18,554 bases of DNA from Leptolyngbya sp. SIO4C5 (GTDB lineage: Bacteria > Cyanobacteriota > Cyanobacteriia > Phormidesmidales > Phormidesmidaceae). Below the pieces are notes generated by a model. That model searched no databases. It saw only the letters and a program-made list of their open reading frames with translations, and had not been told where the DNA came from. Shown here piece after piece: positions 1 through 6,126 of this stretch. How positions within the stretch are numbered: the first letter of the stretch is position 1; every line of letters starts with the position of its first letter. The translations under genes were made by a program, and so were the position numbers. The stretch is taken from the NCBI GenBank assembly GCA_010671965.1, contig JAAHIC010000016.1, positions 1-18,554 on the forward strand. The letters are read 5' to 3'.

Positions 1-159
1 TTACCCTTCGGTGCCGCCGAAGTTGAAAATTTTGCTCACGCCTGACCAGAGAAATAAACCAGAGAGCAAAATGCGAGCGACGAGAGGAAGATGGTTGCGG
101 GTGGCATACAGTCCGGGGGCTGGGGGGCTGGGGGGAATATCAGAAACACGAATACGCAT
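1..159 (-). pseudogene. DoxX-family membrane protein, truncated at 52 residues
   Basis: The reading frame starts at the ATG complementary to 157-159, behind a strong ribosome binding site (AAAGGAG, complement of 166-172, six bases away). It has a proline-rich start, then a hydrophobic stretch ending in FLWSGVSKIFNF, which is the usual opening of DoxX/SURF4-like small membrane proteins. Such proteins normally have about 130-150 residues and four membrane helices. Here a TAA falls after 'GGTEG', exactly at bases 1-3 of the window, roughly where DoxX proteins often have a tyrosine. It could be a true nonsense mutation, a base error at the contig edge, or a very short natural protein. It lies 50 bp downstream of the CDGSH gene on the same strand and is probably co-transcribed. 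DoxX proteins are linked to thiol and oxidative stress; the role here is inferred. Confidence 0.6.
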
Positions 160-209
160 AGCTAACTCCTTTGGGTGAATACTGTTTGATTACGTACAAA
201 TGGGGAAAT

Positions 210-404
210 CTAAGCCTGGGGTGTTTCAACTTCAATCTGCTTGGGACTTTCTAGCTCTAGGGTCAGCGGTTGAAATGGTGTGCCTGCATGAGAACCGTCG
301 CAGTGAGGCTGATGACGCGATCGCCCGCAGGCGCAAATCCAGTAGGTACCAGCCTCTAAGGTCAGCACGTGGCGGGCGGCATCGGCTGAAGAAGTCTGAG
401 TCAT
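210..404 (-). CDS. CDGSH iron-sulfur domain protein
   Basis: This is a 64-residue protein built around one CDGSH (mitoNEET-type) motif, CACGRSRHQPHCDGSH. The ligands of the redox-active, acid-labile [2Fe-2S] cluster are Cys24, Cys26, Cys35 and His39, with the typical C-x-C-x2-S-x3-P-x-C-D-G-S-H spacing complete. The family stores or transfers electrons or Fe-S clusters. No signal peptide or membrane anchor is visible, so a soluble protein is expected. The ATG (complement of 402-404) is preceded by AAGGAG. The gene sits between a MarR regulator upstream and a DoxX-like gene 50 bp downstream, all on the minus strand, which suggests a small redox-stress operon. The family call is firm; the cellular role is inference. 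Confidence 0.88.
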   Translation of the reverse strand: MTQTSSADAARHVLTLEAGTYWICACGRSRHQPHCDGSHAGTPFQPLTLELESPKQIEVETPQA

Positions 405-430
405 AATGGCTCCTTGTTCTATATGAAACT

Positions 431-444
431 GTTTGAATGCAAAC
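431..444. promoter_or_regulatory. Candidate MarR operator A (GTTTGAATGCAAAC)
   Basis: Perfect 5-4-5 palindrome, GTTTG-aatg-CAAAC, just downstream of the predicted transcription start of the CDGSH gene. It shares arms and spacing with operator B at 474-487. A MarR dimer bound here would block early transcription. Binding is inferred. Confidence 0.55.
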
Positions 445-455
445 TTTATGCCAAT

Positions 456-485
456 GTTATAGCACGGCTTTTAGTTTGAGTGCAA
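456..485 (-). promoter_or_regulatory. Candidate sigma70 promoter of the CDGSH-DoxX operon
   Basis: On the minus strand, TTGCAC (complement of 480-485) and TATAAC (complement of 456-461) are 18 bp apart. This fits a -35/-10 pair about 50 bp upstream of the CDGSH start codon. The -10 sits in the string GCTATAAC, which also occurs upstream of the marR start. Operator B overlaps the -35 and operator A lies just after the expected start point. Confidence 0.5.
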
Positions 486-487
486 AC
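474..487. promoter_or_regulatory. Candidate MarR operator B (GTTTGAGTGCAAAC)
   Basis: Perfect 5-4-5 palindrome, GTTTG-agtg-CAAAC, differing from operator A only in the four-base centre. It overlaps the predicted -35 box of the CDGSH gene, a position where a bound repressor would exclude RNA polymerase. Confidence 0.55.
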
Positions 488-500
488 AATTTGGCTGATC

Positions 501-980
501 TTAGGAGAAAGCGTGCCGCAGCTTGCTGAGTAGGATGCGCAAAATCTCTAGTTCAGAAGGTTCAAGCTGCTCAAAGCGGATTTTGAGGTGGGCTACATGC
601 TGGGGGAAGACCTGTTGAAAAACCGCTTCGCCTGCTGGCGTCAGCGCCACGATAAAGCTGCGGCGGTTGTCAGCGGGCACCTCACGCCTGACTAGCCGTT
701 TTTTCTCTAGGCGATCGATAATGCCAGTAAGGGTGCCTTTTGTCACTAATGTTTTAGCGGCGACTTCTCCCATGCTCAGGCCCTGAGTCCCGCCTAGCGT
801 CGCAATCACGTCAAATTGAGAAGGGGTCAGGTCTAGCTGTCGCACGTGGCTGTCTGAGTAGGCGGCAAATGCCTGATAGGCTCTGACTAGCTCTCGCATC
901 GTGGGCATGAACGGCTCGCTGACGGCCTCAGCCACCGAATCGAGCTGAGAATTTGACGGAGGGGATGAATCGGCAACCAT
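501..980 (-). CDS. MarR-family transcriptional regulator
   Basis: A 159-residue winged-helix regulator. The core LTPSQFDVIATLGGTQGLSM, then a TKGTLTGIIDRLEKK recognition helix and a wing with the RRxxPADNRR signature, is typical of MarR proteins that repress nearby genes and release DNA on binding a ligand or being oxidised. I chose the ATG at 978-980. The frame can be extended to a TTG at 1055, but a TATAAC -10 box and a palindrome lie inside that extension. In the shorter form there is no cysteine, so direct thiol sensing is unlikely. The next genes on the strand encode CDGSH and DoxX-like proteins and carry similar palindromes, so this regulator probably controls them and itself. The inducer is unknown. 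Confidence 0.88.
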   Translation of the reverse strand: MVADSSPPSNSQLDSVAEAVSEPFMPTMRELVRAYQAFAAYSDSHVRQLDLTPSQFDVIATLGGTQGLSMGEVAAKTLVTKGTLTGIIDRLEKKRLVRREVPADNRRSFIVALTPAGEAVFQQVFPQHVAHLKIRFEQLEPSELEILRILLSKLRHAFS

Positions 981-994
981 AGCTAACAAACAGT

Positions 995-1013
995 CTGTTC
1001 TCAAACAGTTATA
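995..1013 (-). promoter_or_regulatory. marR -10 box with overlapping palindrome (operator C)
   Basis: On the minus strand GCTATAAC places a TATAAC -10 box at the complement of 1008-1013. It overlaps the 14-bp palindrome CTGTT-ctca-AACAG at 995-1008. A second palindrome, AACAG-T-CTGTT (989-999), overlaps it. The arms resemble operators A and B (GTTTG/CAAAC) with the same 5-4-5 layout, as expected for autoregulation. No clear -35 box is seen. Confidence 0.45.
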
Positions 1014-1069
1014 GCAAATCGGCGTTTTGGCTTCCCGACCTGTTTTTGTGCTCAAAATTCGCTTCTAGT

Positions 1070-1822
1070 ATGTCTTCTCTTTCTTTACGCTTCTACAGCA
1101 GCCTCAACGACTTTTTGCCGCCAGAAAAGCGGCAAGTCCGTTTTAGCCATCGGCCCAAGCAATCTTCAACGGTCAAAGACACGATTGAGTCTTTAGGGGT
1201 TCCCCATCCCGAAATTGACCTAATTTTGGTGAACGATCGCTCTGTAGACTTTAGCTACCTAGTGCAGGCGGGCGATCGCATCAGCGTTTTTCCCCGCTTC
1301 CAGCACCTGGATATTTCCAGCGTTTCCCGCGTTCAGCCCGCGCCGCTGCCGGAACCGCGCTTTGTCCTAGACGTGCATTTGGGCAAGCTCGCTACCTACC
1401 TGCGCCTGCTGGGCTTTGATATTCGCTATGCCAATCACTGCGACGATGCCACCCTGGCTCAGATTGCCAGCGATGAGCAGCGTATTTTGCTGACCCGCGA
1501 TCGCGGCTTGCTCAAGCGCAGCTTAGTAACCCACGGCTACTGCGTTCGCCATGACGATCCGCTAGAGCAGGTGAGCGAAATTCTTAGCCGCTTTGACCTG
1601 TTTGACGCGATCGCCCCGTTTGAGCGCTGCCTGCGCTGTAACGGTCAGCTTCAGCCAGTGGAAAAAGCGCAGGTGAGCGATCGCCTGCCGCCCCTGACCC
1701 GCCAGTATTACGATGAGTTCTACCAGTGTCAGTCTTGTCAGCAGGTCTACTGGAAAGGGGCCCACTACGCACCGCTACAGCAAATTGTGCAGCAGATGAC
1801 GACGCTGCCCAGCAACTCATAG
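1070..1822 (+). CDS. Mut7-C RNase-domain protein with N-terminal ubiquitin-like domain
   Basis: A 250-residue protein from the ATG at 1070 (the frame opens at a TTG at 1046 that is less likely). Residues about 1-85 form a MoaD/ThiS-like beta-grasp domain (LRFYSSLNDFLPPEKR, then DRISVFPRF). Residues about 97-240 are a Mut7-C domain, a PIN-like nuclease fold named after the C-terminus of the MUT-7 exonuclease. The likely metal-binding acidic residues are Asp101 in FVLDVHLGKLA, Asp125/126 and Asp144 in LLTRDRGLL. A zinc ribbon follows, with Cys187-x2-Cys190 and Cys220-x2-Cys223. This two-domain form is a known bacterial family; RNA cleavage is presumed rather than proven. It is divergent from marR with under 100 bp between start codons, and is probably unrelated to the mrp genes downstream. 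Confidence 0.88.
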   Translation: MSSLSLRFYSSLNDFLPPEKRQVRFSHRPKQSSTVKDTIESLGVPHPEIDLILVNDRSVDFSYLVQAGDRISVFPRFQHLDISSVSRVQPAPLPEPRFVLDVHLGKLATYLRLLGFDIRYANHCDDATLAQIASDEQRILLTRDRGLLKRSLVTHGYCVRHDDPLEQVSEILSRFDLFDAIAPFERCLRCNGQLQPVEKAQVSDRLPPLTRQYYDEFYQCQSCQQVYWKGAHYAPLQQIVQQMTTLPSNS

Positions 1823-1830
1823 GCATTACA

Positions 1831-1869
1831 GCCGCCACAGTTGCAGCCCAGTCCTGCTATTGCGGCGGC
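1831..1869 (+). terminator. Possible terminator hairpin after the Mut7-C gene
   Basis: GCCGCC (1831-1836) can pair with GGCGGC (1864-1869), and inside it GCAG (1843-1846) with CTGC (1854-1857). It lies 9 bp after the stop codon. There is no T-run behind it, so an intrinsic terminator is only a possibility. Confidence 0.25.
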
Positions 1870-1920
1870 GGGTCTGGCTAAGCTTTGCCTAACACTGCCA
1901 TAATCAAATCAAATTAAATA

Positions 1921-1953
1921 TTGCTAAAACACTATGATTAAATAAATAATCAT
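1921..1953 (+). promoter_or_regulatory. Candidate mrp operon promoter with 7-bp palindrome
   Basis: In an AT-rich leader, TTGCTA (1921-1926) and TAAATA (1943-1948) are 16 bp apart and could form the promoter of the mrp operon. The palindrome ATGATTA-aataaa-TAATCAT (1934-1953) covers the -10 box, a usual place for a repressor site. A second palindrome, ATCTAT-taag-ATAGAT (1962-1977), follows. No regulator is known from the window. Confidence 0.35.
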
Positions 1954-2015
1954 TTACTTTTATCTATTAAGATAGATTAAACGCGATCGCGCTTTTTCTG
2001 CTTTTGAGTACTGTC

Positions 2016-2351
2016 ATGTTAGAAGCCTGCGTCTTTGCCACCGTCCTCTGTGGATTTTTCGGCATCATCTTCAAGCAAAACCTGATGATGAAAATCATCG
2101 CTATGGACGTGATGAGTACCGGCGTCATTGCCTTTTACGTGCTGGTGGCGGCACGAGGTGGCATAGTGACGCCCATCGTCACCGAAAAGCCCGTTGTAGC
2201 CTATGCCGATCCGGTGCCCCAAGCCGTGATTTTGACCGCCATTGTCATCGGCTTTTCGATTCAAGCCCTGATGCTCGTCGGTGTCATGAAGCTAGCCCAC
2301 AACCATCCCACCCTGGAAACCCGCGAGATTGAGCAGAGCAATACGCCATGA
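2016..2351 (+). CDS. mrpC: Mrp-type Na+/H+ antiporter subunit C
   Basis: A 111-residue membrane protein related to NuoK of respiratory complex I. It has three hydrophobic helices; the middle part reads MKIIAMDVMSTGVIAFYVL and the last helix follows a conserved DPVPQAVILTAIVIGFS, the hallmark of MnhC/MrpC. I chose the ATG at 2016 over an in-frame TTG at 2004. Its stop overlaps the start of mrpD (ATGA at 2348), so the two are translationally coupled. MrpC is one of the small subunits of the multisubunit cation/proton antiporter that expels Na+ against H+ and gives salt and alkaline tolerance. First gene of a seven-gene operon. Confidence 0.92.
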   Translation: MLEACVFATVLCGFFGIIFKQNLMMKIIAMDVMSTGVIAFYVLVAARGGIVTPIVTEKPVVAYADPVPQAVILTAIVIGFSIQALMLVGVMKLAHNHPTLETREIEQSNTP

Positions 2352-3781
2352 CCGCCTTCACCATTGCCTGGGCAGTGCTGCCCTTTTTGATTGGCTTTAG
2401 CATCTACCTGCTGCCCCAACTAGGGCGGGGGCTAGCTCTGAGCATGGCGGTCATTTCAGCCGCCTATGCGGGACAGATTTTCTGGCAGCGATCGCCCCTA
2501 ACTTTGCAGCTTTTAGACAGCTTCGGTGTCACCCTAGCGATTGACTCACTCAGCGGCTTTTTCATTTTGACCAATGCCCTAGTGACCGCCGCCGTGGTGC
2601 TCTACTGCTGGAGCAGTGACAAATCAGCCTTTTTCTACCTGCAGGCGATTATTCTGCACGGCAGCGTCAATGCCACCTTTATCTGCGCTGACTTTATCAG
2701 CCTGTATGTGGCCCTAGAGGTCATCAGCATCGCCGCCTTTTTGCTCATTGCTTATCCCCGCAGCGATCGCGCCGTTTGGGTGGGACTGCGCTATTTGTTT
2801 GTCAGCAATACGGCCATGCTGTTCTATCTGGTGGGGGCGGCGCTGGTGTATCAGTCGAATAACTCCTTTGCCTTTGCCGGACTAGACCAAGCGCCTGTAG
2901 AAGCCGTGGCCCTGATTTTCCTGGGGCTGCTGGCGAAAGGGGGCATTTTCGTTTCTGGGCTGTGGCTGCCGCTGACTCACTCTGAGTCGGAGTCTCCCGT
3001 CTCGGCCTTGCTCTCAGGGGTGGTGGTAAAGGCGGGGATATTCCCCCTAGCTCGCTTTGCCCTGATGTTTGAGTCGATTGATCCGCTGGTACGGCTCTTT
3101 GGCGCGGGCACAGCGCTGTTGGGCGTAGGCTATGCCGTGTTTGAAAAAGACACCAAGCGCATGCTGGCCTTTCACACCATTTCCCAGTTGGGCTTTATTC
3201 TAGCCGCGCCGGAGGTGGGCGGGTTCTATGCCCTCACCCACGGCCTCGTGAAAGCGGCTCTATTTTTGACGGCGGGCAATCTATCGAGTCGTAGCTTCAA
3301 GGTGCTGCATCACCAGCCGATTCATACCCCCATTTGGATTGCCCTAGCGATCGCCAGCTTTTCTATCTCTGGCTTTCCCCTGCTGTCTGGGTTTGGAGCC
3401 AAGGTGCTGACGATGAAAAATTTGCTGCCCTGGCAGGTAATTGGCATGAATTTAGCAGCGTTGGGGACGGCAATTTCCTTTGCCAAGTTTATTTTTTTGC
3501 CCCACGAGGCCAAGCCCGCCCAGGCGGCCAAACCAGGATTTTGGCTAGCGGTGGGGCTGCTGCTGGGCGGCCTGGTGATAGCTAACGTTGTCTACTACGA
3601 AGCCTATTCGCTGGCAAATATTGTCAAGCCGTTGGTGACGATTGCTCTAGGCTGGCTGGCCTACTGGCTGGTTTTCCGCCGGGTGACGCTCAAGCTGCCG
3701 CGACTGCTGGAGCAGTTTGATCACCTAATTGGGGTGATGAGTCTGGTAACGGCGCTGCTGTTTTGGATGGTGCTGGCATGA
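2348..3781 (+). CDS. mrpD: Mrp-type Na+/H+ antiporter subunit D (NuoL/M/N-like)
   Basis: A 477-residue, multi-helix protein of the proton-conducting transporter family (Pfam Proton_antipo_M type). Key residues are in place: Glu124 in the helix SLYVALEVISIAAFL, Lys197 in LLAKGGIFVSGLWLPLTH, then ESPVSALLSGVVVK with Lys228, and the later VKAALFLTAGNL helix. In Mrp antiporters and complex I, such buried Glu and Lys residues form the proton path. Length is normal for MrpD. The start ATG overlaps the mrpC stop and its stop overlaps mrpE. It is the only NuoL/M/N-like subunit in this operon. It could also be labelled NdhD-like, but the neighbours make MrpD the better name. Confidence 0.93.
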   Translation: MTAFTIAWAVLPFLIGFSIYLLPQLGRGLALSMAVISAAYAGQIFWQRSPLTLQLLDSFGVTLAIDSLSGFFILTNALVTAAVVLYCWSSDKSAFFYLQAIILHGSVNATFICADFISLYVALEVISIAAFLLIAYPRSDRAVWVGLRYLFVSNTAMLFYLVGAALVYQSNNSFAFAGLDQAPVEAVALIFLGLLAKGGIFVSGLWLPLTHSESESPVSALLSGVVVKAGIFPLARFALMFESIDPLVRLFGAGTALLGVGYAVFEKDTKRMLAFHTISQLGFILAAPEVGGFYALTHGLVKAALFLTAGNLSSRSFKVLHHQPIHTPIWIALAIASFSISGFPLLSGFGAKVLTMKNLLPWQVIGMNLAALGTAISFAKFIFLPHEAKPAQAAKPGFWLAVGLLLGGLVIANVVYYEAYSLANIVKPLVTIALGWLAYWLVFRRVTLKLPRLLEQFDHLIGVMSLVTALLFWMVLA

Positions 3782-4176
3782 TTGGCTATTTAAATCTCAT
3801 CTTACGACTGACCATTTGGTTTTTACTCACAGCCGATCTGAGCTGGGCCAATATTCTAATTGGGGTGAGCGTAGCGCTGCTGCTGCCGCGAGGCTACACG
3901 GCTCCAGGTAGGCTACAGGACTGGCTGCGATCGCTGGGCGAAACCCTTGTCGCCATTCCCCAAGCCTACAAAGAAGCGGTAGAAATTATCCTGCGTCCCC
4001 ACCGCCACGAGGAAATCACCGTGGAGCGGGTCAAACCTCAGCGAACACCGGGGCTAATTTTTCTAGACATCTTTTTAATTACGTTCACCCCCAAAACCAT
4101 TGCCCTGCAGTATCAGGAAGACGGCTGGTACACCGTGCACTGGATTCGTCGGAAGCGGCGTCGGAGGTCAAGATGA
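3778..4176 (+). CDS. mrpE: Mrp-type Na+/H+ antiporter subunit E
   Basis: A 132-residue protein with two N-terminal membrane helices (LRLTIWFLLTADLSWANIL and a following hydrophobic stretch) and a cytoplasmic tail. It contains the MnhE-type segment LDIFLITFTPKTIALQYQ and ends in a strongly basic run, IRRKRRRRSR. The ATG at 3778 forms an ATGA overlap with the mrpD stop and is preferred over an in-frame TTG at 3763. MrpE is a structural and accessory subunit of the antiporter. The basic tail would be on the cytoplasmic side by the positive-inside rule (inference). Confidence 0.9.
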   Translation: MIGYLNLILRLTIWFLLTADLSWANILIGVSVALLLPRGYTAPGRLQDWLRSLGETLVAIPQAYKEAVEIILRPHRHEEITVERVKPQRTPGLIFLDIFLITFTPKTIALQYQEDGWYTVHWIRRKRRRRSR

Positions 4177-4424
4177 ATCTGATTTTGCTAGCGATGATCG
4201 TGGCCTTGCTCATTCCAATTTACGAAGCCTGGCGGGATAACGATATTTGGCAAAAAATGCTGGCCTTCGCCAGTATCGCCACCAAAACCTCAATCATGAT
4301 TCTGGTGGTTTCTGTCTTTCGCGATGACTGGATGATTGGCGTGGTCGGCGTGATTATTCTCAGCGTAGGCAATGCGGCCCTGATGCTGCTGGCCCATATT
4401 CTTAAGCGGTTGAACGAAGTATGA
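4173..4424 (+). CDS. mrpF: Mrp-type Na+/H+ antiporter subunit F
   Basis: An 83-residue protein with three predicted membrane helices and little else: LILLAMIVALLIPIYEAW at the start, IATKTSIMILVVSVF in the middle, and VVGVIILSVGNAALMLLAHI at the end. Size, helix number and place between E and G identify it as MrpF/MnhF. Start and stop overlap both neighbours by four bases, which points to strict co-translation. The sequence is more diverged than the other subunits, so context carries part of the call. Confidence 0.87.
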   Translation: MNLILLAMIVALLIPIYEAWRDNDIWQKMLAFASIATKTSIMILVVSVFRDDWMIGVVGVIILSVGNAALMLLAHILKRLNEV

Positions 4425-4699
4425 TCAACACCCTCAGCTATTTCTGCATTGGCGTTGGCCTGGTGTTTTGGCTTTGGGGCACTTGGCCTCTCCTGGGCGA
4501 TCGCTCCGTCCTGTTTAAGCTTCACAGCCTCTCGGTAGCCGACACCCTCGGCTCTATGCTCATTGTCTTGGGGCTGCTGCTAAAAATTCCGCGCGAGTGG
4601 CCCCTGCTGCTGCTAGCCCTAATCTCGCTTGCCATTTGGAACACGGTGCTGGGCTACGTGCTGGCCTACTGCGCCAACGGGAGGAACTATGGACGATAG
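4421..4699 (+). CDS. mrpG: Mrp-type Na+/H+ antiporter subunit G
   Basis: A 92-residue, three-helix protein. The segment KLHSLSVADTLGSMLIVLGL is the MnhG/MrpG signature (usually R-x-H-A-x3-D-T-x-G). Helices before and after it complete the fold. It overlaps the mrpF stop by four bases, and the next gene starts at 4689 inside its 3' end, so the chain of coupled genes continues. Confidence 0.9.
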   Translation: MINTLSYFCIGVGLVFWLWGTWPLLGDRSVLFKLHSLSVADTLGSMLIVLGLLLKIPREWPLLLLALISLAIWNTVLGYVLAYCANGRNYGR

Positions 4700-5252
4700 C
4701 TATCTCTATATCATCGTGGCGCTGCTGCCGCTGACGGCCTGTATGTTGATTACCCAGGTCAATCCCTATCACGCCCTGGTGATTCGCGGCATCCTCGGAG
4801 CGGTCGCGGCCCTGGTGTATGCGGTGCTGGGAGCGGCGGATGTGGCCCTAACGGAGGCACTGGTGGGGACGCTGCTCGCCATCACCCTGTACGCGGTGGC
4901 GGTGCGATCGTCTCTAGTGATGCGGCTGGGTGTCTACCAGAACATCTCTGGGTCGTCCCTGTTGAGCAGCTCTGATTTTGAGACCCTGCTCAACTATCTG
5001 CGCGAGCGGCTGAAGCCGTACCACATGCGGCTGGAACTGGTGCCCTATGACAGTCAGCAGAGCTTGCAGCAGGCGCTAAAAGATAAGGATGTGCACGCCG
5101 TTTGCACTCAGATTGAAACCGCTGCAGAAACTGCCTATCAAACTGCCGTTCGCACTCCCCGCCTCTACGAGATTTTACAAGGCGAACTACCTGTGACGGC
5201 AACCCGCCTAATCTATGTCAATCCGGCTGAAGCGGAGGAGGAAGCGCGATGA
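4689..5252 (+). CDS. Mrp subunit with DUF4040 (MrpA C-terminal-like) domain
   Basis: A 187-residue protein starting at ATG 4689, behind GGGAGGA; an upstream in-frame TTG at 4629 would overlap most of mrpG. Residues about 1-80 hold three membrane helices and match the DUF4040/MbhD type, including RGILGAVAALVYAVLGAADV and ALTEALVGTLLAITLYAVAV. In standard Mrp systems this domain is the C-terminal part of the large MrpA subunit. Here it stands alone, without the NuoL-like part of MrpA. Residues about 85-187 form a soluble tail (DFETLLNYLRERLKPYHMRL onward) that I cannot assign. The stop overlaps the next start (ATGA at 5249). Cyanobacterial operons often call this gene mrpA; I leave the symbol blank. 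Confidence 0.85.
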   Translation: MDDSYLYIIVALLPLTACMLITQVNPYHALVIRGILGAVAALVYAVLGAADVALTEALVGTLLAITLYAVAVRSSLVMRLGVYQNISGSSLLSSSDFETLLNYLRERLKPYHMRLELVPYDSQQSLQQALKDKDVHAVCTQIETAAETAYQTAVRTPRLYEILQGELPVTATRLIYVNPAEAEEEAR

Positions 5253-5911
5253 AGTGGCTTTATATTGTCGCGGGTATGGCCCTGTATCTCAAAATGCTGG
5301 TGATGCCTGATTTGATTGCGGCAGCACCCGATAGCTCAGCCGTTAAGCTAATCGTGCAGGAAAGCGGCGTACCCAATGCTGTATCCGGCATTATCTTTAG
5401 AAATCGTCTGTACGACACCCTATTTGAAGTGGTGGTGTTTACGATCGCGGTGATGGGCGTGCGGTTTTTGCTCGCGGATGAAAAGCCCTCTGCCATCATT
5501 CACCAGTTCAGCGATCATCCTTCGATTGTCCTGGCGCGGCTGGGGGCAACGATCGCCTCTTTGGTCAGCATTGAACTAGCAATTCGCGGTCATCTCAGTC
5601 CTGGCGGGGGCTTTGCGGCGGGGGTGGCGGGAGGAACAGCGATCGGCCTGGTGGCGATTACGTCGTCTTCAGAGTGGATGCAGGGAATCTATCAGCGCTG
5701 GCACGCTTCGCGGTGGGAGAAGGTGTCGGTGCTGGTTTTTCTGGTGTTGGCGGCGCTGACGCTGGCGGGCTTGGAGCTGCCTCAGGGTGAACTGGGGGCG
5801 TTGCTCAGCGGTGGGGTGATTCCGTTGCTTAATATTCTGGTGGCAGTTAAGGTGGCGCTGGGGTCGTGGGCAGTGATTTTGATGTTCATTCACTACCGAG
5901 GGCTGCTGTAG
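5249..5911 (+). CDS. mrpB: Mrp-type Na+/H+ antiporter subunit B (MnhB domain)
   Basis: A 220-residue membrane protein, last in the operon. The N-terminal part (about 1-85) has a helix, a loop with VPNAVSGIIFRNRLYDTLFE, and a second helix, similar to the MbhE/MrpA-end region. The C-terminal part (about 85-220) is an MnhB domain with GHLSPGGGFAAGVAGGTAIG, the highly conserved glycine-rich loop of MrpB. So it appears to fuse an MrpA-tail piece to MrpB, which with the preceding gene would supply most of the MrpA C-terminus. Coupled to the preceding gene by ATGA. Convergent with fadE across 215 bp; no strong terminator was found there. Confidence 0.9.
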   Translation: MKWLYIVAGMALYLKMLVMPDLIAAAPDSSAVKLIVQESGVPNAVSGIIFRNRLYDTLFEVVVFTIAVMGVRFLLADEKPSAIIHQFSDHPSIVLARLGATIASLVSIELAIRGHLSPGGGFAAGVAGGTAIGLVAITSSSEWMQGIYQRWHASRWEKVSVLVFLVLAALTLAGLELPQGELGALLSGGVIPLLNILVAVKVALGSWAVILMFIHYRGLL

Positions 5912-6031
5912 GCGGTTGGAGGTAGGTACTATTGGGGCGGGTACCGGAGGTTGGGGCAGATTTTGTAGACCAATTTTTCGCGTTGACTTAGGTAACTGGC
6001 TAAACCTGCCCTTACGGTTGCCTTATCATCA

Positions 6032-6044
6032 GTGAGAATCTCAC
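6032..6044. other. Small palindrome in the mrpB/fadE convergent gap
   Basis: GTGAG-aat-CTCAC (6032-6044), inside a wider pairing of AACTGG near 5993 with CCAGTT at 6043-6048. It may fold in the transcript after mrpB, but no T-run follows, so terminator function is not shown. Nothing else stands out in 5912-6126. Confidence 0.25.
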
Positions 6045-6126
6045 CAGTTAAGCTTTATACCAAGGGATGTAAAGTTCAAGGGAAACCTTGCTATCGCGGT
6101 TTAAAGCGCCGTTAGAAACTATCCCC

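Noticed and set aside
1..30. Possible fold-back at the left edge (CTTCGG / CCGAAG)
   Set aside because: Only six bases pair and the flanks do not extend the match; unlike the right edge it is explained by ordinary DoxX coding sequence.
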